DNA from: an uncultured Selenomonas sp.
GTDB lineage: Bacteria > Bacillota > Negativicutes > Selenomonadales > Selenomonadaceae
Reading direction: 5' to 3'
Assembly (NCBI GenBank): GCA_905373085.1
Contig: CAJPRR010000084.1
Span: forward strand, 1 to 9,863
DNA: 9,863 nucleotides
In this document: one piece after another, positions 1 through 5,612 of the stretch
Position numbering within the stretch: position 1 is the first letter of the stretch
How the letters are laid out: each line of letters opens with the position of its first letter
Notes under the pieces: model-generated
Database searches by the model: none
What the model saw: only the letters and a program-made list of their open reading frames with translations
What the model was told of the DNA's origin: nothing
Program-made: the position numbers and the translations under genes

Positions 1-2
1 TC

Positions 3-1166
3 TCGCAGATCATCGAGCAGATCTTCCGCGTGCTCACGATGGTGCTCTTCGCGAGTCTTCTTCTGCCGATGGGAATCGACTATGCGGCGGCAGGCGCAAG
101 CCTCGGCGCGTTTGCCGGCGCTATCGGCGGACTGCTCGTGCTAGTCTACTATCATTGGAAGCTGGACAAGGACATCGAGCGCGAGTACGGCCCGAATCTT
201 GCGCCGCCGCCTGGGGAGGAGCCAACGCCGCTCGGGGCGATCATCCGGCGCATCTTCTCGCTCGCCCTGCCCGTGTCGGCGGCGAGCATCATGCTGCCGA
301 TCGTGTCGAACCTCGACCTTTTGATCGTGCCGCAGCGGCTTGAGGTCGCGGGCTATACGGTGCCGCAGGCGACGGAGCTGTTCGGCTACCTCACGGGCAT
401 GGCAGTGCCGCTCGTCAACCTCGCGACGATCCTCACGGCGTCCTTGGCGGTGAGCATCGTGCCGGCGATTTCAGAAGCGCGAGCCTTGAAGGACACGCAG
501 CGCGTCTACAATCAGACGGCGGCCGCCGTGCGCATATCGAACTTCGTGTGCTTCCCTGCGTTCGTCGTCGTGTTCGTGCTTGCGACGCCGATCTCGACGC
601 TCATCTACAATGCGCCGGGCGCGGGTCCCGCCGTGCTCGTCTCGTCGTTTTCCATCGTGCTCCTCGGCCTGCATCAGGTTTCGACGGCGGTTCTGCAGGG
701 ACTCGGGCATCCGAAGATCCCGATGATCAACATGATTCTTGCCGCTGCCGTCAAGGTCGCTCTCAACTGGATATTGACGGCGATTCCGTGGCTCGGCATC
801 ATGGGCGCGGCGTGGGCGACGGCGGCGGATATGGGGGTTGCCGCTGTCATTAACCTTTACTTCATCTGGCGTTATATCGGCTATCGCATGGAGCTGCTGC
901 AGCTCTTCAAGACGATGGCAGCGGCCGCCGTCATGGCGGGGGCCGTGTATCTTTTCTACAGCTTCGTCATGCGCACGCTTGCCGTCAATGCTGTGGCGAC
1001 CTTCGGGTCTGTGCTCATCGGCGTCGTCGTCTACATCGCGGCGTTGATTCTCGTGCGCGGGCTTCGGGAAGAGGATATGGCACGCATTCCGTTCATCGGC
1101 TCTTTCAGCATTCGGTTTTTGCGTCGTATGGGCATCTTTCATGGCGTTGAGGAGGCGAAGGGATGA
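3..1166 (+). CDS. Polysaccharide/lipid flippase of the SpoVB/MurJ (MOP) superfamily, 5' end missing
   Basis: The C-terminal 387 residues of a polytopic inner-membrane protein are present; the reading frame is already open at the window edge, so the N-terminus lies upstream. The first visible residues, SQIIEQIFRV, match the conserved helix before the middle of SpoVB-like polysaccharide biosynthesis proteins. Alternating hydrophobic helices continue to the C-terminus, with short charged loops such as HWKLDKDIEREYG. A GTG at 30 is in frame but is an internal valine, not a start. Known members of this superfamily move lipid-linked saccharides (for example peptidoglycan or spore-cortex precursors) across the cytoplasmic membrane. 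Sequence alone does not separate SpoVB, MurJ and O-antigen flippases; the SpoVB-like group is my best guess. The stop overlaps the next start as ATGA (1163-1166), which suggests translational coupling to the lipid kinase. Confidence 0.85.
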   Translation, partial: SQIIEQIFRVLTMVLFASLLLPMGIDYAAAGASLGAFAGAIGGLLVLVYYHWKLDKDIEREYGPNLAPPPGEEPTPLGAIIRRIFSLALPVSAASIMLPIVSNLDLLIVPQRLEVAGYTVPQATELFGYLTGMAVPLVNLATILTASLAVSIVPAISEARALKDTQRVYNQTAAAVRISNFVCFPAFVVVFVLATPISTLIYNAPGAGPAVLVSSFSIVLLGLHQVSTAVLQGLGHPKIPMINMILAAAVKVALNWILTAIPWLGIMGAAWATAADMGVAAVINLYFIWRYIGYRMELLQLFKTMAAAAVMAGAVYLFYSFVMRTLAVNAVATFGSVLIGVVVYIAALILVRGLREEDMARIPFIGSFSIRFLRRMGIFHGVEEAKG

Positions 1167-2035
1167 GAAAGTTTTTGCTGGTTTACAATCCTGTCTCGGG
1201 CAATGCATCGTTCAAGCAGCGGCTTGACGAGATGATCTGGCATTTCCAGAAGCGCGGCTGCATGCTCGTCCTCTACCGCACGGATCGCGAGCTTACGGAT
1301 CTCGCGCTCTATGTGCAGGAGTCCGCCGCCGAGGGCGTTCTTGTCGCAGGCGGCGACGGCACGGTGCATGAGGTCGTCAACGTGATCGTGCGCGAAAAAC
1401 TCGCGGTTCCCTTGGCGATCATCGGCAGCGGCACGTCGAACGATTTTGCGACGTACCTCGGCCTTGCGGATGGCTTGGAAGCGTATATCGAACGCATCCT
1501 CGCGCACAAGACGATGCGTGCAGACCTCGGGCGCATCGGGGAAGAATACTTCATCAACGTGGCGAGCGCCGGCGTCATGACGAACATCGCGCATGAGGTC
1601 GATGTGCGGCTGAAGAACGCACTGGGCAAGATGGCGTACTATCTGAAGGGCATCAGCGAACTGCCGAAGTTCCGGTCGGTGAAGTTTTCTATCGAAGCGG
1701 ACGGCAAGAAGCATGAGGAGGAAGGCTTCCTCTTCGTCATCGCCAACAGCGGCATCGTCGGCAGTTTCAACAATGTGGCGGCGCACGCGAGTATTGATGA
1801 CGGAAAGTTCGATTTGCTGCTCGTGAAGAAGTGCAGCCTGCCGGAACTCGTCGCTTTGACGGCGGAGATCGTCTCGGGCAGGGGAATCTCGGAGAAGAAC
1901 GTGCTCTATCTGCAGGCGAGCGAGTTTCGCATCGCGGCGGATGCGCCGCTTTTGAGCGATGTGGACGGCGAGCAGGGACCGCCGCTTCCCATGCACGTCG
2001 AGGTCGTGCCGCGTGCGATCGAGCTTTTCATTTAA
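1163..2035 (+). CDS. YegS/DgkB-family lipid (diacylglycerol-type) kinase
   Basis: A 290-residue protein of the usual length for the YegS/Rv2252/BmrU lipid kinase family. Visible motifs are NPVSG (9-13) at the first nucleotide-binding strand, the GGDGT signature (63-67) for ATP phosphate binding, GSGTSND (88-94), DDGKFD (212-217) and DVDGE (266-270), whose glutamate matches the catalytic-base region of DgkB-like enzymes. All key family motifs are intact. Such kinases phosphorylate diacylglycerol or related lipids at the inner face of the membrane, recycling lipid by-products of envelope polymer synthesis. The exact substrate cannot be read from sequence. The start overlaps the flippase stop (ATGA), and GGAGG at 1151-1155 serves as ribosome binding site. 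I see no U-tailed terminator after the stop, so transcripts may run on into the tRNA gene. Confidence 0.93.
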   Translation: MRKFLLVYNPVSGNASFKQRLDEMIWHFQKRGCMLVLYRTDRELTDLALYVQESAAEGVLVAGGDGTVHEVVNVIVREKLAVPLAIIGSGTSNDFATYLGLADGLEAYIERILAHKTMRADLGRIGEEYFINVASAGVMTNIAHEVDVRLKNALGKMAYYLKGISELPKFRSVKFSIEADGKKHEEEGFLFVIANSGIVGSFNNVAAHASIDDGKFDLLLVKKCSLPELVALTAEIVSGRGISEKNVLYLQASEFRIAADAPLLSDVDGEQGPPLPMHVEVVPRAIELFI

Positions 2036-2105
2036 GGCAGGGAAGTGCAAATTCGCACATGAAATTCGCAAAGCGGCAGCTGCTCAAAAACTCTTGACGC
2101 TCCTA

Positions 2106-2134
2106 TTGACAAAACCGCAAGGGAATGGTATCAT
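2106..2134 (+). promoter_or_regulatory. Sigma-70-type promoter of tRNA-Leu
   Basis: TTGACA (2106-2111) is followed after exactly 17 bases by TATCAT (2129-2134), preceded by TG at 2126-2127 (extended -10). The tRNA 5' end lies 22 bases after the -10, consistent with a short leader. A second -35-like hexamer, TTGACG, lies just upstream at 2094-2099. Confidence 0.8.
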
Positions 2135-2156
2135 TTCTTCTGTTGCCGCATCATGT

Positions 2157-2243
2157 GCCGAAGTGGCGGAATTGGCAGACGCACTTGACTCAAAATCAAG
2201 CGTAGTTCCCTACGTGCCGGTTCGAGTCCGGCCTTCGGCACCA
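2157..2243 (+). tRNA. tRNA-Leu, anticodon CAA (reads UUG)
   Basis: An 87-base class II tRNA with encoded 3' CCA. The acceptor arms GCCGAAG (2157-2163) and CTTCGGC (2233-2239) pair fully, with discriminator A at 2240 and CCA at 2241-2243. The anticodon stem CTTGA/TCAAG encloses the loop CTCAAAA, giving anticodon CAA at 2191-2193. A long variable arm (CGTAG/CTACG around 2201-2214) and the T-arm GCCGG-TTCGAGT-CCGGC are all present. The long variable arm plus discriminator A and CAA anticodon identify leucine. All stems look intact, so the gene should be functional. It has its own promoter and terminator and is a single tRNA rather than part of a cluster. Confidence 0.97.
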
Positions 2244-2253
2244 TAGAGATTTC

Positions 2254-2287
2254 AAGGCTTCCGAGCGTTTTGCTTGGAAGCCTTTTT
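2254..2287 (+). terminator. Intrinsic terminator of tRNA-Leu
   Basis: Left arm AAGGCTTCCGAGC (2254-2266) pairs with GCTTGGAAGCCTT (2272-2284), 13 pairs including one G-U, around a five-base loop. It is followed by a T run to 2287. It starts 10 bases after the tRNA CCA end. Confidence 0.9.
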
Positions 2288-2328
2288 GCGTTTTTATTTT
2301 TGGCAGCCTATTTGACGACTTGCGCGGG

Positions 2329-2380
2329 GCAAAAGAAGAAGCCTGCGGGCTATTTTGCAGGCTTCTTCTTTTGCATTTTT
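2329..2380. terminator. Bidirectional terminator hairpin overlapping the end of the TVP38 gene
   Basis: A perfect 18-bp inverted repeat, GCAAAAGAAGAAGCCTGC (2329-2346) and its complement (2357-2374), with a 10-base loop. On the minus strand the core stem GAAGCCTGC/GCAGGCTTC runs into a T-rich 3' arm, suitable for ending TVP38 transcription. On the plus strand ATTTTT (2375-2380) follows, so it may also catch read-through from the tRNA. The TVP38 stop codon (2350-2352) lies in the loop and the last codons form one arm. Confidence 0.75.
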
Positions 2381-3102
2381 GCGTGTTCGTCGAGTATCTT
2401 CTGCATGGCGTCCGCCTTCTTCTCGACGCGCCTTTCGTAGATCCAGGCGCCGGCGACGAGGAGGACGGCGGCGATGCATACGAGCACGAGGCGCGTCGGG
2501 TCGGGGTTCTTGAGCACGGCGTCGTGCCCGATGATCGCCTCGATGGCGGTCGAGGGGAACTTGCCGACGAAGGAGGCGATGACATAATCCCTGAGGCTGA
2601 TGGCGCTCAGGGCGCCGAGCGCGTTCAGGAGCGCCGACGGGACATAGGGCACCATGCGTGCGATGAGCATGACGGTGAAGCCGTTCTTGCCGCTGTAAGC
2701 ATCGACCTTCTTGAGCCTCGGATGCTTGGCGATCAGCTGCTCTGCCGAGGCGCGGAAGAGGAAGCGCAGCAGCAGGAAGCTGATCGTGACGCCGACGGTC
2801 TCGGCGATGACGGAGAGGACGATGCCCGGAACGATGCCGAAGATCAGGGTGTTCGCCGTGGAGAAGATGATGGCGGGCGGGAAGCCGATGGCGTTGACGC
2901 AGAGCACGAGCCAGAAGCTGAAGAACATCGCCCAAGAGCCGAAGGAGCGGATGTAGTCGGCGGTCGCGAGGAGATCGCCGCTCTTTAAGACATGCCACAG
3001 TTCGGGAAAGAAGGTCGGATTGGCCAGGTGGATCGCATAGAGGAGGGCAAACGCGAGGAAGAGGGCGACGAGCTTGACGATGTTCATGGGATTCTTGCGC
3101 AT
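2350..3102 (-). CDS. TVP38/TMEM64 family (DedA superfamily) membrane protein
   Basis: A 250-residue polytopic membrane protein of the SNARE-associated/VTT domain family (TVP38/TMEM64). A hydrophobic N-terminal helix (about 8-26) is followed by the VTT region: helix 55-73, then GFPPAIIFSTANTLIFG (73-89) with re-entrant-type prolines, a further glycine-rich helix to about 113, the conserved RMVPYVPSALLNALGAL (149-165), and the VGKFPSTAIEAIIG segment (179-192). A last helix (204-221) precedes a lysine-rich cytosolic tail. These features are typical of the family; related DedA/VTT proteins act as lipid scramblases or flippases, but the substrate here is unknown. I chose the ATG at 3102-3100 because AAGGAGG lies six bases upstream; the frame stays open for 39 more codons that look non-coding. 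The gene is monocistronic with its own promoter and is convergent with tRNA-Leu. Confidence 0.9.
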   Translation of the reverse strand: MRKNPMNIVKLVALFLAFALLYAIHLANPTFFPELWHVLKSGDLLATADYIRSFGSWAMFFSFWLVLCVNAIGFPPAIIFSTANTLIFGIVPGIVLSVIAETVGVTISFLLLRFLFRASAEQLIAKHPRLKKVDAYSGKNGFTVMLIARMVPYVPSALLNALGALSAISLRDYVIASFVGKFPSTAIEAIIGHDAVLKNPDPTRLVLVCIAAVLLVAGAWIYERRVEKKADAMQKILDEHAKMQKKKPAK

Positions 3103-3139
3103 GGACAGCCTCCTTCGATACAATAAAAAAGACGATTTT

Positions 3140-3148
3140 ATTATAGCA
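3140..3148 (-). promoter_or_regulatory. Promoter of the TVP38 gene (extended -10)
   Basis: Read on the minus strand, TGCTATAAT is a perfect -10 with the extended TGn element, 37 bases upstream of the ATG. The -35 region at normal spacing is poor (about GTGCAA), so recognition probably relies on the extended -10. Confidence 0.65.
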
Positions 3149-3285
3149 GAGATTCGTTGGATTTGCACGCTGCAGACTGCTTGGGCAACTTGCATTAAGG
3201 GGGGGCACGGTGTCCGCAAAGCGTATGTTTATGCGTGCAGTTTGCACTAAGAACAGAATAAGAAATGGAAAAGGTTGGGACGGAT
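3149..3285. other. Gene-free stretch between the TVP38 promoter and the bidirectional terminator
   Basis: I see no convincing reading frame, RNA fold or repeat here. It includes a G7 run (3199-3205). Any transcript entering on the plus strand would stop at the terminator at 3290-3328. Confidence 0.5.
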
Positions 3286-3434
3286 GGACAAAAAAGAAGG
3301 GCAAGCCGTAAGGCGAGCCCTTCTTTTTCGGGATAGAGAAAGAATTAGATTTTCAAGCAGCAGGGAGGCGCAGAAGTGTGGAATGAGCCGCCGTTGCCGC
3401 TGGCATCGAGCCGGCTGCTGGATTCCTGCTCGAT
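3286..3434 (-). ncRNA. Candidate small RNA transcription unit, family not recognised
   Basis: On the minus strand an extended -10 (3449-3441) is followed by about 150 bases with no credible reading frame and then a strong U-tailed terminator. Near the expected 5' end, ATCGAGC (3434-3428) pairs perfectly with GCTCGAT (3411-3405), forming a hairpin with a 16-base loop. A competing fold pairs AGCAGCCG with CGGCGGCT (one mismatch) and AGCAGG near the 5' end with CCTGCT further along. The sequence is G/C-rich here while the flanks are A/T-rich. I compared it by eye with SRP RNA, tmRNA, 6S RNA and common riboswitches and recognise none. It could be an independent sRNA or a long leader for TVP38 that ends in an attenuator. 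The existence of a transcript is inference. Confidence 0.35.
3290..3328. terminator. Strong bidirectional intrinsic terminator
   Basis: AAAAAGAAGGGC (3291-3302) pairs over 12 bases with GCCCTTCTTTTT (3317-3328), and the loop contains a further GCC-GTAA-GGC mini-stem. The G/C core is followed by a T run in both directions (T6 on minus, T5 on plus). No protein gene ends nearby on either strand, so it implies an unannotated transcript; the minus-strand candidate RNA is the likeliest source. Confidence 0.8.
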
Positions 3435-3440
3435 ATAGAA

Positions 3441-3449
3441 AGTATAGCA
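3441..3449 (-). promoter_or_regulatory. Possible promoter of the minus-strand RNA candidate
   Basis: Minus-strand TGCTATACT is an extended -10 differing by one base from the TVP38 element TGCTATAAT. No good -35 is found at 16-18 bases, so this is a moderate call that rests on the matching terminator downstream. Confidence 0.4.
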
Positions 3450-3487
3450 TGACAAGATTAAAGGAAAGGGGCAAGTGCAGTTAAAAA

Positions 3488-3530
3488 GCAATTAACAATT
3501 CCGATTGAAATGGAAGGGATTGTTAATTGC
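3488..3530. repeat. Perfect 12-bp inverted repeat overlapping a promoter
   Basis: GCAATTAACAAT (3488-3499) and ATTGTTAATTGC (3519-3530) are perfect inverted copies; pairing extends three more bases (one T-G, two C-G), leaving a 13-base loop. The right arm covers the -35 of the DUF2156 promoter, so it may be an operator for a dimeric repressor. Read on the minus strand the stem is followed by T5 (3487-3483), so a weak minus-strand terminator is the alternative. Confidence 0.6.
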
Positions 3531-3549
3531 TTGACAAAGTTGATATAAT
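3520..3549 (+). promoter_or_regulatory. Promoter of the DUF2156-EamA operon
   Basis: TATAAT (3544-3549) is a perfect -10. The best -35 is TTGTTA (3520-3525), 18 bases upstream, lying in the right arm of the inverted repeat. A perfect TTGACA at 3531-3536 is only seven bases from the -10 and cannot serve as its partner. Transcription should begin near 3556, giving a leader of about 110 bases before the preferred start. Confidence 0.65.
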
Positions 3550-3555
3550 GATAGC

Positions 3556-3665
3556 ACGACAGGGTAGGAAAATTGCCGAATCGTGAGGTTTTGCACTGGG
3601 AAATCGTGCGGGGGAAAGGCGCATGGATCTCGCCGGCAGAACCTTGCGGGCTGTGCGAGAGAGGA
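3556..3665 (+). other. Leader of the DUF2156 operon
   Basis: About 110 bases between the predicted transcription start and the preferred DUF2156 ATG. It can form a short stem, CTCGC with GCGAG (roughly 3629-3661), just before the start codon. It is also open in frame from a TTG at 3573, so it may be partly coding. Confidence 0.35.
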
Positions 3666-4571
3666 ATGAGCATCATAGATTTCAAGGTTTTGCAAAAAGA
3701 GGACAAACCGCTGTTCGACTGTTTTTTTCGGGCGCGTTACTATGAGAATTCGCACTTCAACTTCACGAACCTTTACATGTGGCATGAACCGTACAAGATC
3801 ATGTGGGCGAAGGAAGACGATGTGCTTTATATGAAGGCCGAGTGGGAGGGGCGCGAGTTCGCCATGCAGCCCTTCGGGCCGGAGGAGAAGATGACGGCCG
3901 CCGTTGGGCGCTTCATCGACTGCTTCAAGGCGCAGAAAAAGCCCGTGCGCTTTTCGGGCGTCGAGCGCTTCTTCGCCGACATCCTCGAAAATTACGAGGG
4001 CGCGGACTTCGTTGTCGAGTCCGACCGCAACAACTTCGACTATGTCTACCTCGCCGAGGATCTGATGAAGCTGGCAGGGCGCAAGTTCCATTCAAAGAAG
4101 AATCATTTGAACAGCTTTCGCAAGAACTATCCCGAGGCCGAGTATCAGCCGATCACGGACGAGATCGTCACGCAGTGCAAGCTGACGATCAACGGCTGGT
4201 ACAAGCAGCATGCGCAGGAAGCTCCCGCTGATCCGTTCATCGCGCTTGAGCGTCAGGCGATCATCGAGGTCTTGAACAATTTCGAGGATTTCCGGCTCAA
4301 GGGCGGCGCGATTCTCATAGGGCAGCGCGTCGTCGCTTTCACCTTCGGCGAGCAGCTCAACGACGACACGGCGGTCATCCATGTGGAAAAGGCGGATCCC
4401 GAGGTGCGCGGCGCGTACCCTGCGATCAATCAGGCGTTTGTTGAGCATGCGTGGTCCGACATGACGTACATCAACCGCGAGGAGGACATGGGCATCGAGG
4501 GGCTTCGACAGGCGAAGGAGTCGTACAAGCCCGTGAAGCTCATCGAGAAGTTCAATGCTTGGATAAAATGA
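3666..4571 (+). CDS. DUF2156 protein (phosphatidylglycerol lysyltransferase C-terminal-like, GNAT fold)
   Basis: A 301-residue soluble protein matching stand-alone DUF2156 / LPG_synthase_C proteins, which share the tandem GNAT fold of the synthase domain of MprF. Recognisable segments are FNFTNLYMWHEPYKIMW (31-47), the basic KFHSKKNHLNSFRK (140-153), EKADPEVRGAYPAIN (241-255) and the C-terminal NREEDMGIEGLRQAKESYKP (270-289). MprF's domain transfers an amino acid from aminoacyl-tRNA to phosphatidylglycerol; whether this lone form does the same is unknown, and it has no membrane helices. The start is not certain: this ATG fits the family N-terminus (MSIIDFKVLQKEDKPLFD), but its purine-rich GAGAGAGG is almost adjacent. 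A TTG at 3573 in the same open frame, with TAGGA upstream, would add 31 residues including a CGLC motif. It shares an operon with the transporter 19 bases downstream. Confidence 0.85.
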   Translation: MSIIDFKVLQKEDKPLFDCFFRARYYENSHFNFTNLYMWHEPYKIMWAKEDDVLYMKAEWEGREFAMQPFGPEEKMTAAVGRFIDCFKAQKKPVRFSGVERFFADILENYEGADFVVESDRNNFDYVYLAEDLMKLAGRKFHSKKNHLNSFRKNYPEAEYQPITDEIVTQCKLTINGWYKQHAQEAPADPFIALERQAIIEVLNNFEDFRLKGGAILIGQRVVAFTFGEQLNDDTAVIHVEKADPEVRGAYPAINQAFVEHAWSDMTYINREEDMGIEGLRQAKESYKPVKLIEKFNAWIK

Positions 4572-4590
4572 AGAAGTAGGGGTGAGGCTT

Positions 4591-5487
4591 GTGCGTCTGC
4601 GCGGCAGTTTGGCGCTCTTTGTCGCCGCCTTCATCTGGGGCACGACGTTCGTCGCCCAGTCCGTCGGCATGGAGGGCATCGGCCCTTTCACATACGGTGC
4701 GGCGCGCTACGTCGTCGCCGTTCCCGTCGTCTTTTTCCTGTGGCTCTTTTTCGCGCCCAAAAGACGTGCGGAGAAGGCGGCGGGCACGTATCGTCCGGGC
4801 TTTAAGGCGGGCGCTCTCGTGGGCGTGATCCTCTTTCTGGGGACGACTTCTCAGCAGGTGGGCATGCAGTATACGACGGTGGGCAAGACGGCGTTCATCA
4901 CATGTCTCTATCTCGTCCTCGTGCCGCTTGCCGCCGTGTTTTTCGGCAGCCGCATCCGTCCGCTTCATTGGTGCGGCGCGGTTTTGGCGCTCAGCGGACT
5001 CTATCTCCTCTCGATGAAGGACGGCTTTTCCCTCTCTTATGGCGATGCGATCATGGTGGCGAGTTCGCTCCTCTGGACGATGCACATCCTCTGCGTTGGC
5101 CGCTTCGCAGCCTTTGTCGATGCGGTGGAGCTTTCCTTGGCGCAGCTCTTCGTCTGCGCCTGTGCAAGCCTCGCGCTCGCCTTTCTTTTCGAGCAGCCGA
5201 CCGTTGCGGGCGTCGAGGGGGCGGCGGCGGCGATTCTCTATGCGGGCGTCATGAGCTCAGGCGTCGCCTTTACGCTGCAGATCGTCGGACAGCAGTACGC
5301 TGAGCCTGCCTTGGCGGCCGTCATCATGAGCCTTGAGTCCGTGTTCGGCGCGCTTTCGGGCGCAATCCTCCTAGGCGAGTCGATGAGCGCTGCCGAGCTT
5401 TCAGGCTGCGCCCTGATGCTCGCGGGCATGCTTCTCGCGCAGCTTGCGGGAGTTCGGGGGATGAAACGTCCTCGAACAGAGGGGTAG
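4591..5487 (+). CDS. EamA-domain DMT-family transporter
   Basis: A 298-residue integral membrane protein with the ten-helix, two-repeat architecture of the drug/metabolite transporter superfamily (two EamA domains). Repeat one runs from AAFIWGTTFVAQ (12-23) to about residue 140 and includes GKTAFITCLYLVLVPL (98-113). Repeat two spans about 150-288 and includes AAVIMSLESVFGALSGAI (242-259) followed by LLGE, both diagnostic EamA segments. Members export or import small metabolites such as amino acids, nucleosides or drugs; the substrate is not predictable. I prefer the GTG at 4591, since AGGGGTGA at 4578-4585 is a good ribosome binding site eight bases before it; the GTG at 4582 lies inside that site and would add three residues. 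It lies in the DUF2156 operon. Confidence 0.9.
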   Translation: MRLRGSLALFVAAFIWGTTFVAQSVGMEGIGPFTYGAARYVVAVPVVFFLWLFFAPKRRAEKAAGTYRPGFKAGALVGVILFLGTTSQQVGMQYTTVGKTAFITCLYLVLVPLAAVFFGSRIRPLHWCGAVLALSGLYLLSMKDGFSLSYGDAIMVASSLLWTMHILCVGRFAAFVDAVELSLAQLFVCACASLALAFLFEQPTVAGVEGAAAAILYAGVMSSGVAFTLQIVGQQYAEPALAAVIMSLESVFGALSGAILLGESMSAAELSGCALMLAGMLLAQLAGVRGMKRPRTEG

Positions 5488-5612
5488 AACGGGACGAATT
5501 AAGCATTTTCCCTCTTTTTGCAGGAATGGCGAGAAGAACGGCGAATAAAAGCAAGTGGATAATTGACAAAGAGGGATGGATCTGCAAGGCATAGAGAGGG
5601 GGAACCGCTTCC
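5488..5612. other. Intergenic region upstream of the FtsZ paralogue
   Basis: This 125-base gap holds a 9-bp inverted pair, TCCCTCTTT (5509-5517) and AAAGAGGGA (5568-5576), 50 bases apart. A perfect TTGACA (5563-5568) lacks a good -10 at 16-18 bases. The ribosome binding site for the next gene is GAGAGGGGG (5594-5602 region). There is no clear terminator after the transporter gene, so read-through into the ftsZ-like gene is possible. Confidence 0.4.

Noticed and set aside
2049..2070. Direct repeat AAATTCGCA (2049-2057 and 2062-2070)
   Set aside because: Only two nine-base copies downstream of the lipid kinase with no associated signal; likely chance.
3199..3205. G7 homopolymer upstream of the TVP38 promoter
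   Set aside because: A single run without partner tracts for a quadruplex and outside any gene or recognised site.
2294..3304. A 336-codon minus-strand frame and a 222-codon plus-strand frame over the TVP38 gene
   Set aside because: Low-complexity arginine- or aspartate-rich translations; the overlapping TVP38 frame has clear membrane helices and family motifs.
3405..3434. Possible SRP (4.5S) RNA because of the AGCAGG and AGCAGCC segments on the minus strand
   Set aside because: The required GGAA tetraloop with flanking CC/GG and the correct spacing of the symmetric loop are absent.
3247..3484. Small open frames on both strands (75 and 69 codons) in the intergenic block
   Set aside because: They run through the strong terminator hairpin, lack ribosome binding sites and resemble no protein family.
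3531..3549. TTGACA and TATAAT as a promoter pair
   Set aside because: Only seven bases separate them, far too short for sigma-70; TTGTTA at 18 bases is the workable -35.
5563..5594. TTGACA-led promoter for the FtsZ-like gene
   Set aside because: No acceptable -10 at 16-18 bases; the nearest, GCATAG, is 20 bases away.
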